From Tanytarsus gracilentus (lineage: Eukaryota > Arthropoda > Insecta > Diptera > Chironomidae), in assembly GCA_038502055.1 (NCBI GenBank), contig JAXRKN010000044.1, positions 8,936,501 through 9,000,500 of the forward strand: a stretch of 64,000 nt of DNA. Reading direction: 5' to 3'. The position numbers and the translations under genes were made by a program. The notes below the pieces were generated by a model. It had not been told where the DNA came from. It saw only the letters and a program-made list of their open reading frames with translations, and did no database searches. Shown in pieces: positions 60,919 to 64,000 of the stretch (position 1 is its first letter; the number at the start of each line of letters is the position of its first letter).

Positions 60919-63900
60919 TGGCGAGATAAAGAAGTGTATTTGCTTTTTGCAATATATATTTTTTTCATGTTATTTTATTATTTACGGGGACGACAGTAAC
61001 AACATATTTAAACCCGCGTGCGTACTAAATAAAATTGAAATGATGATGAAATCGTAAAAAAACCATACATATCGAATCAAATCAACTGCAACTCAAAAAT
61101 GATTATGATTTTTTAACTTAATTAATACAAATGCTTAATAGTGTATAAGAGAAAAATTTTTTGCTAGTATAGTAAAAGATTAATGTGATGGTCATGGATT
61201 AGCAATGCATGAATTTTTGACATTTTCAATTCTCAAAAAATTGAAATTTCTTAGTCAAAAAAAATTAACATCTAGAATTTCTTCCTTTGACCATCAGAGT
61301 GACACACACACACATACAGTTTTATTAGATTCTAAGCCAAAAGTGACATAAATGAGGGAAATAACTATAATAATGATAAGATTAATGATAATGATAATTA
61401 TGTTTGAGGAATTTTAAATGTAGCGATTTTCTCCGCATATATTAACTAATGGATCATAATTGAAAGAAAATGAATATGAAAAAAATCTATATTTGATACA
61501 GAACAAAAAATAATAAATTGATTGTTTTTTACTCTATTTGATGGAATCGCATGTGCGAAATAAAAAAGTTTTGAGGGAATTTAAGATAAAAATTAATTTA
61601 AAAAACCCAAAAAAAAAAAATAGTTAGTGAAGTAGTTTGAAGATTTTTAGTAGTTATTTGTAGCATTATTATTATGCCACTTATAAAAATGAATGAAAGA
61701 TCTTATCGAGAGCGAAAAGCATTTTTTAGGGTGTGCGTTGATTTAGGCACAAAGTGGAGATGTCGTGCGAGTCCATTGAACTTATGAGAGAACGAAAAAA
61801 AAGGTATAATAATAATGAGGTGCGAGCAATTAAACGGTCATTGGCCAAAATGTATTAAGGAAATTGTAGTGACATAAAAAAAATTTCGTCGTTATAACTT
61901 GATTAAAAAAAGAAGCTAAAAAAATATGAAAAATTGTATTTTATGACATTTTTGACATTAAATGAAGTTGTTGAAATTTTTATGAAAGAAAAAAACATTT
62001 TGATGATAAGATTTCCAGCACAATTAAATGATTATATCGTTCTCTGAAGAAGTCACGACTCACAGCATGCATCTTTAACCCCCCCTTAATTTTATCGATT
62101 TTTCTAGTTGAGATGATAAAGAACTTTCCTTACGAAAGCTGTTCACTATTTTTGCGTAATGTTTTCTATTTCTATGATAACATTTCATCTACACACACTC
62201 ACTCATATTTATCTCATAACATTTAATATTGTCGTTTTTCGTGATTAATAAATTTAATAATTACTTTTTTGGACGTGACGGTAATTCTGGTGGATTAGCA
62301 TCGAGCTCAAAAAAATTGATGCACGTTCAACATAATTACTTCATGTAATTGCATCACTCAGTATATAAAGTTTTGCAATAACGAGCTAATTTATAATTCA
62401 ATTAGAGTTAGCTCGTTTTTGCAGAATTGCCATCTTTTTACATAATGATTTAAAAATTTAATAATTATTAAAATATTGCTGAATAAAAGACTGTAAATGA
62501 ATTATGAATTATGATGATGAAAAAAATCACTGTTTCTAGTCATGTAGTGAATGCCATCACTTTTTACACGATTTTTTATAACAAATTTATTTTCTGTACT
62601 AACTCTCGAGTCGTTTTTGTATGATATCTATGGTCCAAGTGAAGTGAAAACACACACATAACTTTTTATTAAGGAAGAAAAAAGAGATGACTATTATTAA
62701 ATTTGTAACATTTAAAAACCATAAAAAAAAATTATGTGTCTGTGTAAAATGTTTTAAGAAAAAAATGATGATGAAAGCCAACACTATTAATTATTAACAC
62801 ACAACCCAATTGACATATTAATGATATTTAAAGAGAAAAAAATTGTTAAATAAGAAAACTTTTCATTTTTTGAAGACGCCACGAAGTTAATTGAAAAGGA
62901 AGCAAGAGCAAGATTTCTTCTTATCGAACGATGCATGAAAAGTCAAAAAAAATGAGAAATGAAAATTGCTTTAATAAAAAATTCACAACCAATTAAATAT
63001 GAAAAAAAAATCGAGTTGAATAGAAAGTAAGAGTAAAACCAATTTTTTTCGAGAATCTTGCAGCAAAATGAAACCAATTAAAATTTTTTTTCTAAGAATG
63101 GGATCAATTATCGATGAAACTGAAAAAAGAACACATTAAAAAATTAAATTATTACTATTGATAAGAAGAAAAAAAGAAAAGTGAATGAAGATTTTACTGT
63201 TTAAGAAAACTGCTTAAAATTTTCCAGCAAATCGCATATTTTTTCATAGAAATTAAGAGAAAAAAATGTTGAATTGAAGTTTTCCCGTTTGTTTTCATGT
63301 GAGATAAAAAATTAAAAATCATAAAAAAAGTGTTGAAAACTTTACCCAAAAAAAAAATTGAGTATTGTGAAGTTTTTATATTGTAACTTTAAGATGTTTG
63401 TGTTTCAACCCCCCAAACTATTTATTACCCCTCCTCTCCTTCGAACATTTCATCTCACCCCATAACCATTTGTCAAGTGAGTTTCCCTTTGGCCTCATAT
63501 CTATTCTATATATTATTCGCATTTAATTTATTACATTAAATAAAGATTAAGATGAGTGAAAATTTAGAGCTTTTTTCGAACGATAATTTTCACCACGAAA
63601 TAAAATATTGATCAGGAACTTTATGTTCCTTAGCTTCAATGAAAAAAAGTCTTATGACGATGAATAAAAAAAGAAAGCAAAAGTTGCCAGCACAGTTTTA
63701 ATTAAGCCATAAGCTTTCTTGTTTTAATTTCCCTTCATCATCATCATCAAGTAAGGACGTTTGAAAATTAAAATTTTTCCACAAACTCTTGGAGTAAAAA
63801 ATCCAAAATTTTGCTCAGTAAATTGGAAATTCAAATTTTTAAATGTCCTCACTCGACATCATCGTTATTTCCTCATGACACATCGTGGTTGGGTAAAAAT

Positions 63901-64000
63901 TTCGTTGATTGAATGTTTAATCGGTAAAAAATACCCAAGCAATGTTGATGAGAAGGAAGGAAAAATGAATAAAAAAACTTTTCCTTCCTTATCATTCTGT
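60919..64000. other. 3' region of the host gene and intergenic sequence
   Basis: AATAAA at 61028-61033, 110 bases after the last assembled stop codon, fits the host gene's 3' end. Beyond it the sequence is AT-rich with A-runs and CA repeats near 61302. I see no gene. Confidence 0.5.

Overview
This window is eukaryotic nuclear DNA from a dipteran insect, probably a nematoceran midge or gnat. The evidence is strong AT-richness, spliceosomal introns mostly of 57-62 bases with GT..AG ends, AATAAA signals, and orthologues of insect genes (brat, Bug22, RpL31, a cid-type CENP-A, GPATCH1, PTP-ER-like phosphatase, ZP-domain protein). The lineage below Diptera is inference. Exon structures below were built by hand from splice sites, reading phase and family similarity.

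The left part (about 2.8-26 kb) is gene-dense. An unrecognised 250-residue protein gene (+) converges on the splicing-related G-patch protein GPATCH1 (-). GPATCH1 shares a 403-bp divergent promoter region with the centromeric histone gene cid (+). After a repeat island (microsatellite, degenerate ~130-bp repeats, 17-bp minisatellite) comes a seven-exon, 1538-residue KIM-type tyrosine phosphatase (-) with a transmembrane segment and three tandem MAPK-docking motifs. It is followed by RpL31 (+), a ZP-domain membrane protein (-) with a 2.45-kb first intron, and the ciliary protein gene Bug22 (-). A nearly identical ~0.65-kb sequence sits in opposite orientations at 18.3-19.0 and 23.9-24.6 kb and flanks the first exon of the ZP gene.

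The right part (26.5-61 kb) is gene-poor and rich in GAGA/CTCT runs. A five-exon gene for a 188-residue unrecognised protein can be assembled across it (exons at 26.6, 50.9, 51.7, 60.1 and 60.9 kb, all phases compatible). Its 24-kb first intron holds the whole coding exon of brain tumor (brat) on the same strand, together with candidate non-coding brat promoters/exons and a 162-bp satellite array. The last 3 kb shows no gene.

The genes do not form one pathway. They are housekeeping genes (ribosome, splicing, centromere, cilium) beside developmental regulators (brat for translational repression, the phosphatase for ERK signalling, the ZP protein for apical matrix).
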